Notes under the pieces: generated by a model
Told to the model about the DNA's origin: nothing
What the model saw: the letters and a program-made list of their open reading frames with translations, nothing else
Database searches by the model: none
Shown here: positions 33,994 through 43,001 of the stretch, in pieces
How positions within the stretch are numbered: the first letter of the stretch is position 1
Layout: the number at the start of each line of letters is the position of its first letter
Made by a program: the position numbers and the translations under genes
NCBI RefSeq assembly: GCF_010550675.1
Contig: NZ_JAAGOA010000003.1
Span: 1-64,000 of the forward strand
Source: Phytoactinopolyspora halotolerans
GTDB lineage: Bacteria; Actinomycetota; Actinomycetes; Jiangellales; Jiangellaceae
Direction of reading: 5' to 3'
Length of the DNA stretch: 64,000 bases

Positions 33994-34749
33994 ATGGACA
34001 ACGTTCTCACGAGCAGGCTAGAAGGCAAGGTCGCATTCGTGACGGGTGGCAGCCGAGGGATCGGTGCCGCCACGGTGCGGCGGCTGGCGTCCGAAGGCGC
34101 CGACGTCGCGTTCACCTACCTCCGCAACGACGGCAAGGCGGCGGAGGTGGTGGAAGCGGTCAAGGCATACGGCCGCCGGGGCATGGCGTATCGCATCGAC
34201 AACGCCAACGCCGCCGCGGTGGTGGACACCGTGAACGGGGTGGCGGACACGTTCGGAAGGCTGGACATCCTGGTCAACAACGCCTCGCTGTTTCCGACCG
34301 GGTCCATGGTCGACACCGGCCTCGACGATTTCGACCACACCATCGCGGTCAACGTGCGGGCGCCGTTCGCCGCTAGTGCCGCTGCCGCCAGGAGGATGAC
34401 CGACGGCGGCCGGATCATCACCATCGGCAGCAATGTGGCCGAGCGAGCCCCGGTACCGGGCCTGGGTCTGTACACGCTCAGCAAGACGTCGCTGATCGGC
34501 ATGGTCAAGGGGCTCGCACGCGAGCTCGGGCCGCGTGGGATCACCGTCAACGTGGTGCACCCCGGGCCCACGGACACCGACCTGAACCCGGCCGACGGCC
34601 CGAACGCGGCGTCGTTCGCCGAGCACACCGCACTCGGACGCTACGCCGACCCGGCCGAGGTCGCGGCCACGGTGGCCCACCTGGCGAGCGCGGACGCGGC
34701 CTACATCACCGGTGCGTCGATCCTGGCGGATGGCGGCTTCAGTATCTGA
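33994..34749 (+). CDS. SDR-family oxidoreductase (FabG-like)
   Basis: A 251-residue classical short-chain dehydrogenase. The cofactor loop is FVTGGSRGIGAATVRRL, NNAS is the NNAG-type motif, and IGSNVAERAPVPGLGLYTLSK holds the catalytic Ser, Tyr and Lys. The C-terminus AAYITGASILADGGFSI is typical. It reduces or oxidises an unknown carbonyl/alcohol. The ATG at 33994 has no good ribosome-binding site. It is followed at about 105 bases by the asparaginase gene on the same strand. Confidence 0.9.
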   Translation: MDNVLTSRLEGKVAFVTGGSRGIGAATVRRLASEGADVAFTYLRNDGKAAEVVEAVKAYGRRGMAYRIDNANAAAVVDTVNGVADTFGRLDILVNNASLFPTGSMVDTGLDDFDHTIAVNVRAPFAASAAAARRMTDGGRIITIGSNVAERAPVPGLGLYTLSKTSLIGMVKGLARELGPRGITVNVVHPGPTDTDLNPADGPNAASFAEHTALGRYADPAEVAATVAHLASADAAYITGASILADGGFSI

Positions 34750-34855
34750 TCGCCCGGAACGCCGGCAGCGACGATGCGCATGCCCAGGCGGCATCGACGG
34801 CGCGTCTGCCTGGGCGACTGCGCCACGGACGGCGGCTCGTGCGACGATCGCCACC

Positions 34856-35803
34856 ATGTCGACACAGACGGTGGTGGTCGCCGAGGTCGTCCGGTCCGGT
34901 CTGATCGAATCGAGGCATCACGGTTCGGTCGTCGCGCTCGACGCGGACGGCTCGGTCGCCTTCGCGGCGGGCGTCACCGACAAGCCGATGTACCCGCGTT
35001 CGGCGAACAAGCCCGCCCAGGCGGCGGCGATGGTGCGGATGGGGCTGGAGGTCGACGACGAGTCGCTCGCCTTGGCCGCTGCGAGCCATTCCGGGGAGGA
35101 CTTCCACCTCAAGGGCGTGCGTCGCATCCTCGCCGACGCCGGACTGGACGCGTCGATGTTGCAGAACACGCCGGACTGGCCGCTCGACGAGCAGAGCCGG
35201 CACGCGTCCATCCGACGCGGCGACGAACCGTCGTCGCTCGCCGCGAACTGCTCGGGCAAGCACGCCGCCATGCTGGCCACCTGCATGGTGAACGGCTGGC
35301 CCACGGACGGCTACCTGGCCCCGGACCACCCGCTGCAGGTGCGGATCGCCGCGACCGTGGGCGAACTCGCGGGCGAACGCATCGCGCACACGGGCGTGGA
35401 CGGGTGCGGGGCACCCCTGTTCGCGCTGACCCTCACCGGGCTCGCCCGGATGTTCCGGTCGATGGCGGTGGCCGTGCCGGGTACGGCCGAGCGGCGCGTC
35501 GTCGGTGCGATTCAGCGGTACCCGGAGCATGTCAGCGGCACCCGGCGCGACGAGGCCACGCTGATCAGGGCTGTGCCGGGGTTGTTCGGCAAGGGCGGCG
35601 CAGAAGCCGTGTACGCGGTCGCCCTCGATGACGGACGTGCGGTCGCGGTGAAGATCGACGACGGCGGAGGTCGCGCGCGTCCCGTCGTGATGGCGGCGGT
35701 GCTGCGAGTGCTAGGAGTGAGCGCGCCCGGGCTGGACGAGCTGGCGACGGCACCCGTCCTCGGCGGCGGTGCGCCGGTGGGGCAGATCAGGTCCTGCCTG
35801 TGA
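34856..35803 (+). CDS. Asparaginase (type II-like, Asparaginase_II family)
   Basis: A 315-residue cytosolic asparaginase of the Asparaginase_II (pfam06089) family, distinct from AnsA/AnsB. Conserved blocks include EVVRSGLIESRHHGSVVALD, YPRSANKPAQAAAMV, LALAAASHSGEDFH and CSGKHAAML. It hydrolyses L-asparagine to aspartate and ammonia. Its 3' end overlaps by 17 bases the convergent amino-acid permease gene, which may import a related substrate. Confidence 0.88.
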   Translation: MSTQTVVVAEVVRSGLIESRHHGSVVALDADGSVAFAAGVTDKPMYPRSANKPAQAAAMVRMGLEVDDESLALAAASHSGEDFHLKGVRRILADAGLDASMLQNTPDWPLDEQSRHASIRRGDEPSSLAANCSGKHAAMLATCMVNGWPTDGYLAPDHPLQVRIAATVGELAGERIAHTGVDGCGAPLFALTLTGLARMFRSMAVAVPGTAERRVVGAIQRYPEHVSGTRRDEATLIRAVPGLFGKGGAEAVYAVALDDGRAVAVKIDDGGGRARPVVMAAVLRVLGVSAPGLDELATAPVLGGGAPVGQIRSCL

Positions 35804-37046
35804 CCGGGCGGAACCGGACGACGACGGCACGGAGCAGCAGCAACGCCGCGAGCGTCCCGGCGCCCAGTACCACCATGCGAGCCGGCAGCGAGAGCGCCAA
35901 GCCGACGCATAGCACCAGGCCGAGGCCTGCGAGCCAGCGTGGCCAGCGGCGTTGCTCCGGAGCCAGCCGGAGCGCGGAGAGATTCGCCACCGCGTAGTAC
36001 ACGAGCACGGCGAACGAGCTGATCGACAGGGTCTGGACCAGATCACCGGACAGGACGGCGACCGCGGTGATCACTCCGGCGCCGAGTTCGGCCAGGTGCG
36101 GCACTCTCCGGGTGGGATGGACGGCGGCGAATGCTCGGGGCAGGTCACGTTCGGCGGCCATCGCGAACGACGTGCGTCCGACGCCGGCGAGCAGGGACAG
36201 CAACGCGCCCAAGGCGGCGACGCCCGCGCCCACGGTGACAACCGGGATCAGCCAGTCCGCTCCCGCGTTCTCCACCAGGGTGTGCAACGGCTGGTCGGTG
36301 GCGGCGGCTCCCTCGGGGCCGAGTACGGCCAGCACGGTGGCCCCGACGACGAGGTAGACGCCGAACACGATGAGCAGCCCGATCGTGACGGCGCGGGGGA
36401 TCGTGGTGGGCTCCCGGACCTCCTCCCCGAGCGTGGCGATCCGGGCGTAGCCGGCGAAGGCGTAGAACAGGACGGCCGCTGAGCCGAGCACTCCGAGCGG
36501 ACCGACGTCGTCGATGGCAACGGTGGCCGCCGGGTCGTTGCCGGCGCCGGCCAGGCCGGTGACCACGGTGACCAGCAGGACGCCGGCTACTCCGGCCAGG
36601 ATGATCCGGGCGGCGCGTGCGGTTTTCTGCACCCCGGCGAGATTGACACCGGTGATCAGTGCGACGGCGGCGAGCGCGACCGGTGTGGCGTGCTCGGGCC
36701 AGAGGTAGGTGCCGACGGCGAGCGCCGCCGTGGCGCATGACGCGGTCTTGCCGACGACGAACGCGTAACCGGCGAGCGCACCCCAGTGCGGACCGAGCCG
36801 CTCCCGTCCGTAGTGGTAGGCGCCGCCCGCCTTCGGGTGGACGGCGGCCAGCTGGGCTGTCGACGTCGCGTTGCAGAACGCGACGAGGGCGGCGAGGGCC
36901 AGCCCCAGTAGCAGCCACGAGCCGGCCTGTTCCGCGGCCGGTTGCCACACCACGAACACGCCGGTGCCGATCATGGCTCCGACGCCGATGACGACGGCAT
37001 CGCCGGTGCCCAGCCGGCGCGACAGCCGAGATTGAGGTTGGCTCAC
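35787..37046 (-). CDS. APC-family amino-acid permease
   Basis: A 419-residue carrier with about twelve hydrophobic segments. The first helix GDAVVIGVGAMIGTGVFVVW carries the unwound G-x-G substrate-binding segment of APC permeases, and YAFAGYARIATLGEEVREPT matches the helix-6/loop region. The substrate is probably an amino acid; the neighbouring asparaginase hints at asparagine or aspartate (inference). GTG 37046 gives the family-like start; the frame is open to 37091. Confidence 0.85.
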   Translation of the reverse strand: MSQPQSRLSRRLGTGDAVVIGVGAMIGTGVFVVWQPAAEQAGSWLLLGLALAALVAFCNATSTAQLAAVHPKAGGAYHYGRERLGPHWGALAGYAFVVGKTASCATAALAVGTYLWPEHATPVALAAVALITGVNLAGVQKTARAARIILAGVAGVLLVTVVTGLAGAGNDPAATVAIDDVGPLGVLGSAAVLFYAFAGYARIATLGEEVREPTTIPRAVTIGLLIVFGVYLVVGATVLAVLGPEGAAATDQPLHTLVENAGADWLIPVVTVGAGVAALGALLSLLAGVGRTSFAMAAERDLPRAFAAVHPTRRVPHLAELGAGVITAVAVLSGDLVQTLSISSFAVLVYYAVANLSALRLAPEQRRWPRWLAGLGLVLCVGLALSLPARMVVLGAGTLAALLLLRAVVVRFRPVTGRT

Positions 37047-37361
37047 GGCGCCATCATGCCCCGCCCAGGTGAACATCGGCACGAGCGGCACGCGCGGTCA
37101 CGAGCGGCCACGAGCGGCACGTGTTCTCGTTGCCCCATCTCGCGCTCGGGGATACCGCCGCCGCGGGCATGGTGCGGTGAGTGCGCGTCGGCATGCGCTT
37201 GCCTCGGCGATCCGGCGGTCACTCAGCGCACCATGGACGACGACTCGGCGCACCATGCTGGCAATCCGTGCGCAGGCGGACCCGGGGCGAGAGGCGTGAT
37301 CGGGTTCGGAAATAGTGCGCTTGTTTGCAAAACGCTTGCAATTGTTAGCTATAGTGGAGGT
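37047..37361. other. Intergenic region upstream of the XRE regulator
   Basis: 315 bases between the permease start and the XRE gene. It contains a run of imperfect CACGAGCGGC repeats at about 37079-37120 (the window 37081-37120 holds three copies) and, at its right end, the promoter of the XRE gene. No coding sequence is supported. Confidence 0.5.
37325..37355 (+). promoter_or_regulatory. Promoter and TTGCAA repeats of the XRE gene
   Basis: Two TTGCAA motifs (37325-37330 and 37336-37341) are spaced 11 bases apart, about one helical turn, and are followed by a TATAGT box (37350-37355) that ends 6 bases before ATG 37362. The first TTGCAA is 19 bases from the -10. The GGAGGT between the box and the ATG is too close to act as a normal ribosome-binding site, so the transcript is probably leaderless. 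The direct repeats could be the operator for the XRE protein. Confidence 0.6.
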
Positions 37362-37817
37362 ATGGCGAAGACGAACATCGGAGAGTTTCTCCGGGAGCAG
37401 CGGCGCACAGCCCAGCTCTCGCTGCGGCAGCTCGCCGACATGGCCGGCGTGAGCAACCCTTACCTCAGCCAGATCGAGCGGGGACTGCGCAAACCCTCGG
37501 CTGATGTTCTCCAGCAGATCGCCAAGGCGCTGCGGATCTCCTCTGAGGCGCTGTACGTCCGCGCCGGCCTGCTGGACGAGCCGGCGGGGGGTCACAGTGT
37601 CAGCGATGCCATCCTGGCCGACCCCTCGCTGAGTGAGCAGCAGAAACGGGCGCTGCTCGAGGTGTACATGTCATTCCGGGCTGCCAACGGCGGCGGCGCG
37701 GCCGGTGCCGACGGCAACGGCATGGCTGCCGGAGCGGCTGATGACGAATCCCTCGAGGACGGCACCGTGACCGATGACGCGGGCGAAAGCCCGACAACCA
37801 ACGACGACGAGAGGTGA
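37362..37817 (+). CDS. XRE-family helix-turn-helix regulator
   Basis: A 151-residue protein. The N-terminal HTH_3 domain (residues 8-62) has LSLRQLADMAGVSNPYLSQIERGLRKPS, here counted as two adjoining segments of helix 2 and 3. The C-terminal tail is Gly/Ala/Asp-rich and acidic, probably disordered. Position just before an hbhA-like gene and a DUF2516 gene matches the mycobacterial order Rv0474-hbhA-Rv0476, so it probably controls this group. The stop lies 5 bases before the next start. Confidence 0.88.
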   Translation: MAKTNIGEFLREQRRTAQLSLRQLADMAGVSNPYLSQIERGLRKPSADVLQQIAKALRISSEALYVRAGLLDEPAGGHSVSDAILADPSLSEQQKRALLEVYMSFRAANGGGAAGADGNGMAAGAADDESLEDGTVTDDAGESPTTNDDER

Positions 37818-37822
37818 GGACC

Positions 37823-38416
37823 ATGTCCCCCGACTCCACCCTTGAATCCAAGCCGGTCCGTGCCCTGGCCGGCGCCGCGGACGCAGCGGTCTCCGGCATC
37901 CGCGACCTGTCAGTGCGCGTCGCCGACGCGGTATCGGATGAGCAGTTCAGAGCAGATGTGCGGCGGCGGTTCGAGGAGCTGACGGGACGGGTGTCGTCCG
38001 CCGTCAGCGATGAGAACGTCCGTGCGGACGTCCGGCAGCGCGTCGCCGGGCTTCCAGCGGAGGCCCGTACGTGGGGCGAAGATCTGCCTGCATTCTTCAA
38101 GCAGCTGCCGGAGAAGGCCGCAGGCCTGTCCGACCGTGCGCGCGAGGCGTTCACCTGGGAGCGCCGGCATGAGCTGATGACGCAGATTCCGGCCCGCGTG
38201 CGTGAGGTCGCTGACCAGGCTACTCAGCAGGCGTCGCGGACCTATGACGACTTCGCTGGGCGAGGCGCGGGTGTCGTGACGCGGCTGAAGGATGAGTACG
38301 AGCACACCCTCGGTGACCGGGTCGTGGCCATCCGCGGCCGCGTGGCCGACGCCGCCGACGACGTGGCGGACGCCGCGGATAAGGTCGCCGACGACCTGAA
38401 GGAGCATCAGCAGTAG
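37823..38416 (+). CDS. Heparin-binding hemagglutinin-like helical protein
   Basis: A 197-residue Ala/Asp/Arg-rich, highly helical protein. There are two similar motifs (VSDEQFRADVRRRFEEL and VSDENVRADVRQRVAGL), then QIPARVREVADQATQQ and a C-terminal acidic repeat region (VADAADDVADAADKVADDL). The fold and synteny are those of mycobacterial HbhA, but the Lys-rich C-terminal tail that binds heparin there is missing; the tail is acidic. It may therefore serve a membrane or lipid-organising role rather than adhesion (inference). RBS GTGAGG precedes ATG 37823. Confidence 0.75.
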   Translation: MSPDSTLESKPVRALAGAADAAVSGIRDLSVRVADAVSDEQFRADVRRRFEELTGRVSSAVSDENVRADVRQRVAGLPAEARTWGEDLPAFFKQLPEKAAGLSDRAREAFTWERRHELMTQIPARVREVADQATQQASRTYDDFAGRGAGVVTRLKDEYEHTLGDRVVAIRGRVADAADDVADAADKVADDLKEHQQ

Positions 38417-38437
38417 GGACGACCTGCCGAGTGCCCT

Positions 38438-38483
38438 GGCCCTGGCCCCGCGCAAGGATCGATCTTCGCGCGGGTCCAGGGCC
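38438..38483 (+). terminator. Terminator of the XRE-hbhA-like operon
   Basis: GGCCCTGGCCCCGCGC (38438-38453) and GCGCGGGTCCAGGGCC (38468-38483) pair at 15 of 16 positions with a 14-base loop, 22 bases past the hbhA-like stop. Confidence 0.75.
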
Positions 38484-38589
38484 TCGTGCGGTCTCCGTCT
38501 GCAGGGTGGTCCGTACGGATCTGACGGGGGCGGTGTCCGTCGCTGTACCAGGCGCCGGACGGCGTTCTCATTCGCGTTCCCCGACCGCG

Positions 38590-38595
38590 TAGAGT
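38590..38595 (+). promoter_or_regulatory. -10 box for leaderless DUF2516 gene
   Basis: TAGAGT, 7 bases before GTG 38603; this favours GTG 38603 over GTG 38594. Confidence 0.5.
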
Positions 38596-38602
38596 GGGTG
38601 CT

Positions 38603-38926
38603 GTGTTCGGCGACTTCCAGGCGCTGTTGATGCTCGGATTGGCGATCGCCGCGTTGGCCATGAAGGCGTACGCGGTGTTCGACGCCATCCGGGTACCGAC
38701 TGATGCCTTCCCTGCGGCGGGCAAGCTGACCAAGCCGATCTGGCTGGGCATTCTCGCGGTAGCGCTCATTATCGAGCTCGCGGTCTTCCCCAGTCCTCTG
38801 TTCTTCGGTAACTTGCTCGGCACGGTCGGGGCCGCGGTATACCTCGTGGACGTGCGGCCGGCTGTACGCGCCATGGGCGGCGGCCGGCGGGGGTCCTCGA
38901 ACGATGGTCCGTACGGCTCGTGGTAG
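38603..38926 (+). CDS. DUF2516 membrane protein
   Basis: A 107-residue membrane protein with about three hydrophobic segments: LLMLGLAIAALAMKAYAVFD, WLGILAVALIIELAVFPSP and FFGNLLGTVGAAVYLVDVRP. The loop AFPAAGKLTKPIW is the DUF2516 hallmark. It corresponds to the third gene of the mycobacterial hbhA locus (Rv0476-like). Function is unknown. It has its own promoter after the hbhA-like terminator. Confidence 0.85.
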   Translation: MFGDFQALLMLGLAIAALAMKAYAVFDAIRVPTDAFPAAGKLTKPIWLGILAVALIIELAVFPSPLFFGNLLGTVGAAVYLVDVRPAVRAMGGGRRGSSNDGPYGSW

Positions 38927-38956
38927 TGGCGGATCGTCACGCAGAATGACCTGATG

Positions 38957-38973
38957 CTTCGCCAGCAGCGAAC
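38957..38973. promoter_or_regulatory. ClgR-type box upstream of clpC
   Basis: CTTCGC-CAGCA-GCGAAC matches the actinobacterial ClgR/PopR consensus (GTTCGC-N5-GCG with dyad symmetry). It lies 215 bases before the clpC start, in the clpC promoter region. ClgR activates Clp protease genes under protein-quality stress. Confidence 0.7.
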
Positions 38974-39187
38974 GTGGGCATGTGAAGGGCTCTGGAGTGG
39001 AACATCGGGGACCATGCGTGGTGTTCTTGAAGCACCAGACCAGCAGACTGGTACAAGAGTTGGAAGACCACCGCCTGCTCACTCTTAGTGAACAACTGAA
39101 GGTATGGCGGGTAGACGGAGATAACATCGAGGGGTCAGCTGGGGGCAAGCCCTCCACAGCCGGCCACTCGGCAAGGGAGCGCCACTG

Positions 39188-41746
39188 ATGTTCGAGAGGT
39201 TCACAGACCGCGCAAGGCGCGTCGTCGTCCTGGCTCAAGAAGAGGCCAGGATGCTCAACCACAACTACATCGGCACCGAGCACATCCTCCTCGGGCTCAT
39301 CCACGAGGGCGAGGGTGTCGCGGCCAAGGCGCTCGAGAGTTTAGGCATCTCGCTTGAAGCCGTGCGCCAGCAGGTCGAGGAGATCATCGGCCAGGGCCAG
39401 CAGGCACCGAGCGGGCACATCCCGTTCACTCCGCGCGCCAAGAAGGTGCTGGAGCTCAGCCTGCGTGAGGCCCTGCAGCTTGGCCACAGCTACATCGGTA
39501 CCGAGCACATCCTGCTCGGACTGATCCGCGAGGGCGAGGGCGTGGCCGCGCAGGTGCTTGTGAAGCTCGGAGCCGACCTGAACCGGGTCCGGCAGCAGGT
39601 GATCCAGCTGCTCTCCGGTTACCAGGGAGGCAAGGAAGCCGCCACCGCAGGTGCCGGCCCGCAGGGTGAGGCGCCGTCGAGTTCGCTCGTGCTCGACCAG
39701 TTCGGACGTAACCTGACCCAGGCCGCCCGCGAGGGCAAGCTCGACCCGGTCATCGGGCGCGAGAAGGAGATCGAGCGGGTCATGCAGGTGCTGTCCCGCC
39801 GCACCAAGAACAACCCGGTGCTGATCGGCGAGCCCGGCGTCGGGAAGACGGCGGTCGTCGAAGGACTGGCGCAGGCCATCGTCAAGGGTGAGGTGCCCGA
39901 GACGCTGAAGGACCGGCACGTCTACACGCTGGACCTCGGCGCTCTGGTCGCCGGTTCCCGCTACCGCGGTGACTTCGAGGAACGGCTGAAGAAGGTCCTC
40001 AAGGAGATCCGCACGCGTGGTGACATCGTCCTGTTCATCGACGAGATTCATACGCTCGTCGGTGCGGGTGCTGCCGAGGGCGCGATCGACGCCGCGAGCA
40101 TCCTGAAGCCGATGCTGGCCCGGGGCGAGCTGCAGACGATCGGCGCGACCACGCTGGACGAGTACCGCAAGTACGTCGAGAAGGACGCCGCGCTGGAGCG
40201 GCGGTTCCAGCCGATCCAGGTGCAGGAGCCGACGCTTGCCCATACCATCGAGATCCTGAAGGGTCTCCGGGACCGCTACGAGGCTCACCACCGGGTCTCG
40301 GTCACCGACGGTGCGTTGGTGGCCGCTGCGCAGCTGGCCGACCGGTACATCTCGGACCGCTACCTGCCGGACAAGGCGATCGACCTGATCGACGAGGCCG
40401 GTGCCAGGCTGCGGATCCGCCGGATGACGGCGCCGCCGGACCTGCGCGAGTTCGATGACCGGATCGCCGACGTCCGCCGCGAGAAGGAGGCCGCGATCGA
40501 TTCGCAGGACTTCGAGAAGGCGGCGTCGCTGCGGGACAAGGAGAAGCAGCTCATCTCGCAGAAGATCGAGCGCGAGAAGCAGTGGAAGGCCGGCGACCTC
40601 GACGTGGTCGCCGAGGTCGACGACGAGCTGATCGCTGAGGTGCTGGCGTTCGCCACCGGCATCCCGGTCTTCAAGCTGACCGAGGAGGAGACCTCCCGGC
40701 TGCTGCACATGGAAGACGAGCTGCACAAGCGGATCATCGGCCAGGAGGACGCCATCGGGGCGTTGTCCAAGTCGATCCGTCGTACCCGCGCCGGTCTGAA
40801 GGACCCGAAGCGTCCCGGAGGTTCGTTCATCTTCGCCGGTCCGTCCGGTGTCGGTAAGACCGAGCTGTCCAAGACGCTGGCGGAGTTCCTCTTCGGTGAC
40901 GAGGAGGCGCTGATCCAGCTGGACATGTCCGAGTACTCGGAGAAGCACACGGTCTCCCGGCTGTTCGGTTCGCCTCCTGGCTACGTCGGCTACGAGGAAG
41001 GCGGTCAGCTGACCGAGAAGGTCCGCCGTCGCCCGTTCTCGGTGGTGCTCTTCGACGAGGTCGAGAAGGCGCACCCGGAGATCTTCAACTCGTTGCTGCA
41101 GGTGCTGGAGGATGGGCGCCTGACCGATGCCCAGGGTCGAGTGGTGGACTTCAAGAACACCATCATCATCATGACCACGAACCTCGGTACGCGGGACATC
41201 GCCAAGGGCGTCAACCTTGGCTTCTCGGCAGCGAATGACGAGGAGGCCGGCTACGACCGGATGAAGGCCAAGGTGACGGAGGAGCTCAAGCAGCACTTCC
41301 GGCCCGAGTTCCTGAACCGTGTGGACGACATCATCGTCTTCCACCAGCTCACGCCGGAGGAGATCATCCGGATCGTCGACCTGATGATGACCGGCGTGGA
41401 CGAGCGGCTGCGGGACAAGGACATGGGGCTGGAGCTCACTCAGGGCGCCAAGGAGCTGCTCGCGAAGCACGGGTTCGATCCGGTGCTGGGTGCTCGGCCG
41501 CTGCGCCGCACCATCCAGCGCGAGATCGAGGACACACTGTCGGAGAAGATCCTCTTCGGCGAGCTGCGCTCCGGACAGATCGTCGTCGTCGATGTCGAAG
41601 GTGAGGGCCGCGAGGCCAAGTTCACCTTCACCGGCACGGAGAAGTCCGAGCTTCCCGACCTCGCACCGGTGGAAGCCGGTGCGGCGGCGCCGGGCTCCGC
41701 CACCGCCGGGGAGTCCTCGCCGGCAAGCGGCGAGCAGACGAGCTGA
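39188..41746 (+). CDS. clpC: ATP-dependent Clp protease ATPase ClpC
   Basis: An 852-residue AAA+ unfoldase. Two Clp_N repeats (about residues 4-145, each with [12 protein letters not shown] or [12 protein letters not shown]) are followed by AAA module 1 with Walker A GEPGVGKT (214-221) and Walker B VLFIDEIH, a middle domain with a UVR-like segment ([17 protein letters not shown]), and AAA module 2 with GPSGVGKT at about 551-558. The C-terminal D2-small domain lacks nothing obvious. It feeds substrates to ClpP. RBS AGGGAG precedes ATG 39188. Expression is probably under ClgR. A 40-bp palindromic terminator follows. Confidence 0.97.
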   Translation: MFERFTDRARRVVVLAQEEARMLNHNYIGTEHILLGLIHEGEGVAAKALESLGISLEAVRQQVEEIIGQGQQAPSGHIPFTPRAKKVLELSLREALQLGHSYIGTEHILLGLIREGEGVAAQVLVKLGADLNRVRQQVIQLLSGYQGGKEAATAGAGPQGEAPSSSLVLDQFGRNLTQAAREGKLDPVIGREKEIERVMQVLSRRTKNNPVLIGEPGVGKTAVVEGLAQAIVKGEVPETLKDRHVYTLDLGALVAGSRYRGDFEERLKKVLKEIRTRGDIVLFIDEIHTLVGAGAAEGAIDAASILKPMLARGELQTIGATTLDEYRKYVEKDAALERRFQPIQVQEPTLAHTIEILKGLRDRYEAHHRVSVTDGALVAAAQLADRYISDRYLPDKAIDLIDEAGARLRIRRMTAPPDLREFDDRIADVRREKEAAIDSQDFEKAASLRDKEKQLISQKIEREKQWKAGDLDVVAEVDDELIAEVLAFATGIPVFKLTEEETSRLLHMEDELHKRIIGQEDAIGALSKSIRRTRAGLKDPKRPGGSFIFAGPSGVGKTELSKTLAEFLFGDEEALIQLDMSEYSEKHTVSRLFGSPPGYVGYEEGGQLTEKVRRRPFSVVLFDEVEKAHPEIFNSLLQVLEDGRLTDAQGRVVDFKNTIIIMTTNLGTRDIAKGVNLGFSAANDEEAGYDRMKAKVTEELKQHFRPEFLNRVDDIIVFHQLTPEEIIRIVDLMMTGVDERLRDKDMGLELTQGAKELLAKHGFDPVLGARPLRRTIQREIEDTLSEKILFGELRSGQIVVVDVEGEGREAKFTFTGTEKSELPDLAPVEAGAAAPGSATAGESSPASGEQTS

Positions 41747-41771
41747 CGGGTTCACTCTCAACGGTCACTGA

Positions 41772-41811
41772 CTCGGGCCCTCGCCATCCGATCGGATGAC
41801 GAGGGCCCGAG
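41772..41811. terminator. Palindromic terminator after clpC
   Basis: CTCGGGCCCTCG (41772-41783) and CGAGGGCCCGAG (41800-41811) pair perfectly, and the 16 bases between them contain a further palindrome (CATCCGATCGGATG). The whole 40 bases form one hairpin between clpC and the convergent lipoprotein gene, so it can serve both strands. Confidence 0.85.
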
Positions 41812-41856
41812 ACGTTCCGGGACTCCGCCGTGCGGCGGCATGGGCCCGATGGACGC

Positions 41857-42243
41857 TTAAGCGTCTTCCTGAAGGTCGATGTCGCACTCCTCGAGCACGT
41901 GTGTTTCGACGCTCTCAGTCGCTGGGTCCATCTGCTCCGACAGTTCCGTCAGTTCGTCCTGGTCCATTTCCGCCATCCCTTCGGGATCGGCGAACGCCTC
42001 CATACCGTCGACCAGCGTCTGCCAGTCCTCTTGGACATCGCTCGGCGCGGCGTCGGCGATCTCCTGGAACCTGTCGAGTGCCTCCTGCATGTCGTCGCCT
42101 TCCGGCGCATCCGTTCCGCTGTAATCGTCGCGGACACCGCTGATGAGGTCGCAGTAGTCGCCGTCGTCTCCGCCGCATGCGACGAGAGGCAGCGCCAGCG
42201 CAGCAGCTCCGGCAACGGCAGTGAATCGCTTCACAATGGTCAT
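41857..42243 (-). CDS. Small secreted lipoprotein, paralog 1 of 3
   Basis: A 128-residue predicted lipoprotein. The signal peptide ends in LALPLVAC (lipobox, Cys at about 23), then GGDDGDYCDLISGVRDDY, a helical acidic body with QEIADAAPSDVQEDWQTLVDGM, and a C-terminal LEECDIDL. DYC and EEC Cys residues may form a disulfide. No known domain recognised. AAGGA precedes ATG 42243. Similar proteins lie at 42375-42788 and 43885-44370: a local paralog family of unknown function, expected on the outer face of the membrane. Confidence 0.8.
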   Translation of the reverse strand: MTIVKRFTAVAGAAALALPLVACGGDDGDYCDLISGVRDDYSGTDAPEGDDMQEALDRFQEIADAAPSDVQEDWQTLVDGMEAFADPEGMAEMDQDELTELSEQMDPATESVETHVLEECDIDLQEDA

Positions 42244-42374
42244 GTTCGTCCTTTGCTTCAATCGTTGTGTTGGTCGACCGCAGAGCACCCTACCTGAGGC
42301 CTTCAACTGGATTCGGGGGGTCCGGGCGGCCGCCACGGCGCATGTTCCGGTATGCGCTCATGCGCCAGGTTGAT

Positions 42375-42788
42375 CTATTCGCCGAGAGTGATGTCACACT
42401 CGGCCTGGACGTGTTCCTCGACGCTCGTACTGGCCGGCTCGGCGTCCGCGCGGAGCTGCACGAGCTCCTCGTCGTTCTCGACCTCCGCCCACGCCTCCGG
42501 ATCACTGGAGTCGATCTCGGAGTACGCTTCGACCCAGTCGGCGAGCGTCTGCCATTCCGGGGCGATGTCCCCCGGTGCGGCGTCGGCGATGTTTCGGAAC
42601 GTTCCCACCGCGCCTTCGATCTGTTCTGGGCTCGCGTTGTCCGAGCTGGCGAAGCTGTCCTGCATCTCCTGCACGAGCTCGCAGTAGTCGCCGGTGCTGG
42701 CGTTGTCACTGTCATCGCCACAGGCGACCAACGGCAACGCGAGAGTCGCGGTGCCGACGAGCGCGGCGAACCGCGTCATTGTGGTCAT
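42375..42788 (-). CDS. Small secreted lipoprotein, paralog 2 of 3
   Basis: A 137-residue relative of paralog 1: the same LALPLVACGDD lipobox region, STGDYCELVQEMQDSF, FRNIADAAPGDIAPEWQTLADWVEAYSEID and a C-terminal QAECDITL. The conserved body motif (I-A/G-D-A-A-P ... W-x-x-x-A/V-D) is shared by all three copies. ATG 42788 is preferred because AAGGG lies six bases ahead; ATG 42794 would add two residues. Transcribed leftward, separated from paralog 1 by about 130 bases. Confidence 0.8.
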   Translation of the reverse strand: MTTMTRFAALVGTATLALPLVACGDDSDNASTGDYCELVQEMQDSFASSDNASPEQIEGAVGTFRNIADAAPGDIAPEWQTLADWVEAYSEIDSSDPEAWAEVENDEELVQLRADAEPASTSVEEHVQAECDITLGE

Positions 42789-42988
42789 TCTCATCCCTTG
42801 TCAACGTCGTGCGTGTTAGTGGCCACGGGTGGCCGCAGAGAACCATATATGAGATCGCGGGTGGCGCACCCGGTGTTTCTGACCATGAGACGGAATCTTG
42901 TGTGGATCGGGGTGGCCCTCCGTCGTCGTTCAGGAGCGACGTGACCCAGTGTTCACAGCGGCGTTCGGTCTGGCTGCACGACAGCCCG

Positions 42989-42994
42989 TAAGGT
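42989..42994 (+). promoter_or_regulatory. -10 box for leaderless HAD gene
   Basis: TAAGGT, 7 bases before GTG 43002. Confidence 0.5.
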
Positions 42995-43001
42995 TGACAC
43001 A

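Noticed and set aside
39341-41761. 806-codon open frame antisense to clpC
   Set aside because: Low-complexity Leu/Arg/Gln-rich shadow of clpC, which is fully supported by motifs.
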